A stretch of DNA of 6,039 nt from Bacteroidota bacterium. Lineage in GTDB: Bacteria; Bacteroidota; Bacteroidia; Bacteroidales; VadinHA17. The DNA lies in contig JAKAXP010000148.1 of the NCBI GenBank assembly GCA_021816545.1, positions 1 to 6,039 on the forward strand, written 5' to 3'. Shown piece by piece: positions 5,256 to 6,039 of this stretch (positions are counted from its first letter, which is position 1; each line of letters begins with the position of its first letter). The notes beneath the pieces were generated by a model, which saw only the letters and a list, made by a program, of their open reading frames with translations, was not told the DNA's origin and did not search any database. The translations under genes and the position numbers were made by a program.

Positions 5256-6039
5256 ATGTCCAAGCAGCTGCTACGACTTTCGATTACAGGCCTGATATTG
5301 CTTCAGGTCTTTTTTCCTTTAAATATATGGGCCCAGGGCAACCTGCTCATCACCCCCAGGAGGGTTGTTTTTGAAGGAAACAAAAGGTCCATGGACCTGA
5401 ACCTTGCCAATATCGGAACCGATACGGCAACCTATGCAATCTCGCTTATTGAGATAAGAATGACCGAAGCGGGCGGGTTTGAGTCAATAACCGAACCGGA
5501 TGAAGGTCAAAGATTCGCCAGTCCGTATCTCAGGTTTTTCCCGAGGACGGTCACCCTGGGTCCGAATGAAGCCCAGACGGTAAAGCTGCAGGTGGTAAAG
5601 AGCGGCACTCTTGAACCGGGGGAGTACAGGTCACATCTCTATTTCAGGGCCGTACCAAAAGAGAAACCGCTGGGTGAGGAGGAGGCGGCAGTGACTGACC
5701 CGTCATCAATTTCAGTTCAGCTGACTCCCATTTTCGGAATCACCATTCCTGCAATAATCAGGGTTGGTGAGCCATCATCGGGTGTGACTATCGCAGAACC
5801 CCGCCTGAGGTTTGAACAGGATACAATCCCGATGCTGAGTATTGTTTTCAACCGCTCGGGGAATTATTCCGCCTATGGCGATCTGGCTGTTGATCATGTT
5901 TCTCCCGTGGGCAGAGTAACAAGGGTTGGAATTGCCAACGGTGTTGCCGTTTACACGCCAAATACCAGGAGAAGATTTGAATTTGGTCTCATAAACACAT
6001 CAGGAATTGATCTCTCGGGCGGAAGGCTTATTATTAAGA
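5256..6039 (+). CDS. PapD-like periplasmic (fimbrial-type) chaperone, 3' end cut by window edge
   Basis: An open frame of 261 codons runs from ATG 5256 off the right edge. It has a signal peptide (predicted cut IWA/Q after residue 26). A PapD-like first domain follows: TPRRVVFEGNKRSMDLNL at 33-50 resembles the A1/B1 strands of FimC and PapD, with Arg35/36 near the conserved anchoring Arg. YLRFFPRTVTLGPNEAQTVKL (starting at 91) matches the typical R-x-V-x-L-x-P-x-x-x-Q-x-V-x-L pattern, and PGEYRSHLYFRAVP (121-134) matches the next strand. FGITIPAIIRVG (160-171) resembles the G1 strand; the conserved Lys there appears replaced by Thr163. A second beta domain begins at about 175. Such chaperones fold and cap pilin subunits in the periplasm and pass them to an outer-membrane usher. 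The ATG has an A-rich leader and lies 25 nt after the second DUF4402 gene, so the three are very likely one operon. Confidence 0.82.
   Translation, partial: MSKQLLRLSITGLILLQVFFPLNIWAQGNLLITPRRVVFEGNKRSMDLNLANIGTDTATYAISLIEIRMTEAGGFESITEPDEGQRFASPYLRFFPRTVTLGPNEAQTVKLQVVKSGTLEPGEYRSHLYFRAVPKEKPLGEEEAAVTDPSSISVQLTPIFGITIPAIIRVGEPSSGVTIAEPRLRFEQDTIPMLSIVFNRSGNYSAYGDLAVDHVSPVGRVTRVGIANGVAVYTPNTRRRFEFGLINTSGIDLSGGRLIIK

Overview
The window looks like chromosomal DNA of a Bacteroidota member, probably in or near the Bacteroidales/Marinilabiliales (inference). The reasons are: A-rich translation leaders without Shine-Dalgarno sequences, one clear Bacteroidota-type promoter (TTTG, 18 nt, TAATTTTG), three signal peptides each followed by Gln at the predicted +1 position, and a gene set (VanZ-like, HemW, membrane-anchored coiled-coil protein, second PurF-like protein, DUF4402 proteins) that I associate with this phylum. 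I see no mobile element, tRNA, rRNA or CRISPR array.

Left half (1-2459): a VanZ-like membrane protein gene, cut by the window edge, is transcribed leftward. It is divergent from hemW, which encodes the radical-SAM heme chaperone. hemW converges on a gene for a membrane-anchored coiled-coil protein of unknown function. The two stop codons touch with no gap, and the intrinsic terminator of the coiled-coil gene is encoded inside the last codons of hemW.

Middle (2460-4164): the coiled-coil gene and a PurF-family gene diverge from a 116-bp spacer. The PurF-like protein keeps the PRPP-binding motif and all four iron-sulfur cysteines. It has lost the N-terminal nucleophilic cysteine and the other glutamine-site residues I can align, so it is probably not a glutamine-dependent amidotransferase. 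A 185-bp spacer follows, ending in a 41-nt G-free leader.

Right half (4165-6039): a compact rightward gene group encodes two tandem secreted DUF4402-domain proteins and a PapD-like periplasmic chaperone that runs off the right edge. An intercistronic hairpin separates the first two genes, overlapping the stop of one and abutting the start of the next. The DUF4402 proteins end in alternating beta-strands with a penultimate aromatic residue, as chaperone-usher pilins do. I infer that this is the start of a non-classical chaperone-usher-like surface-fibre operon, whose assembly-pore gene would lie beyond the window. This is the most interesting part of the window.
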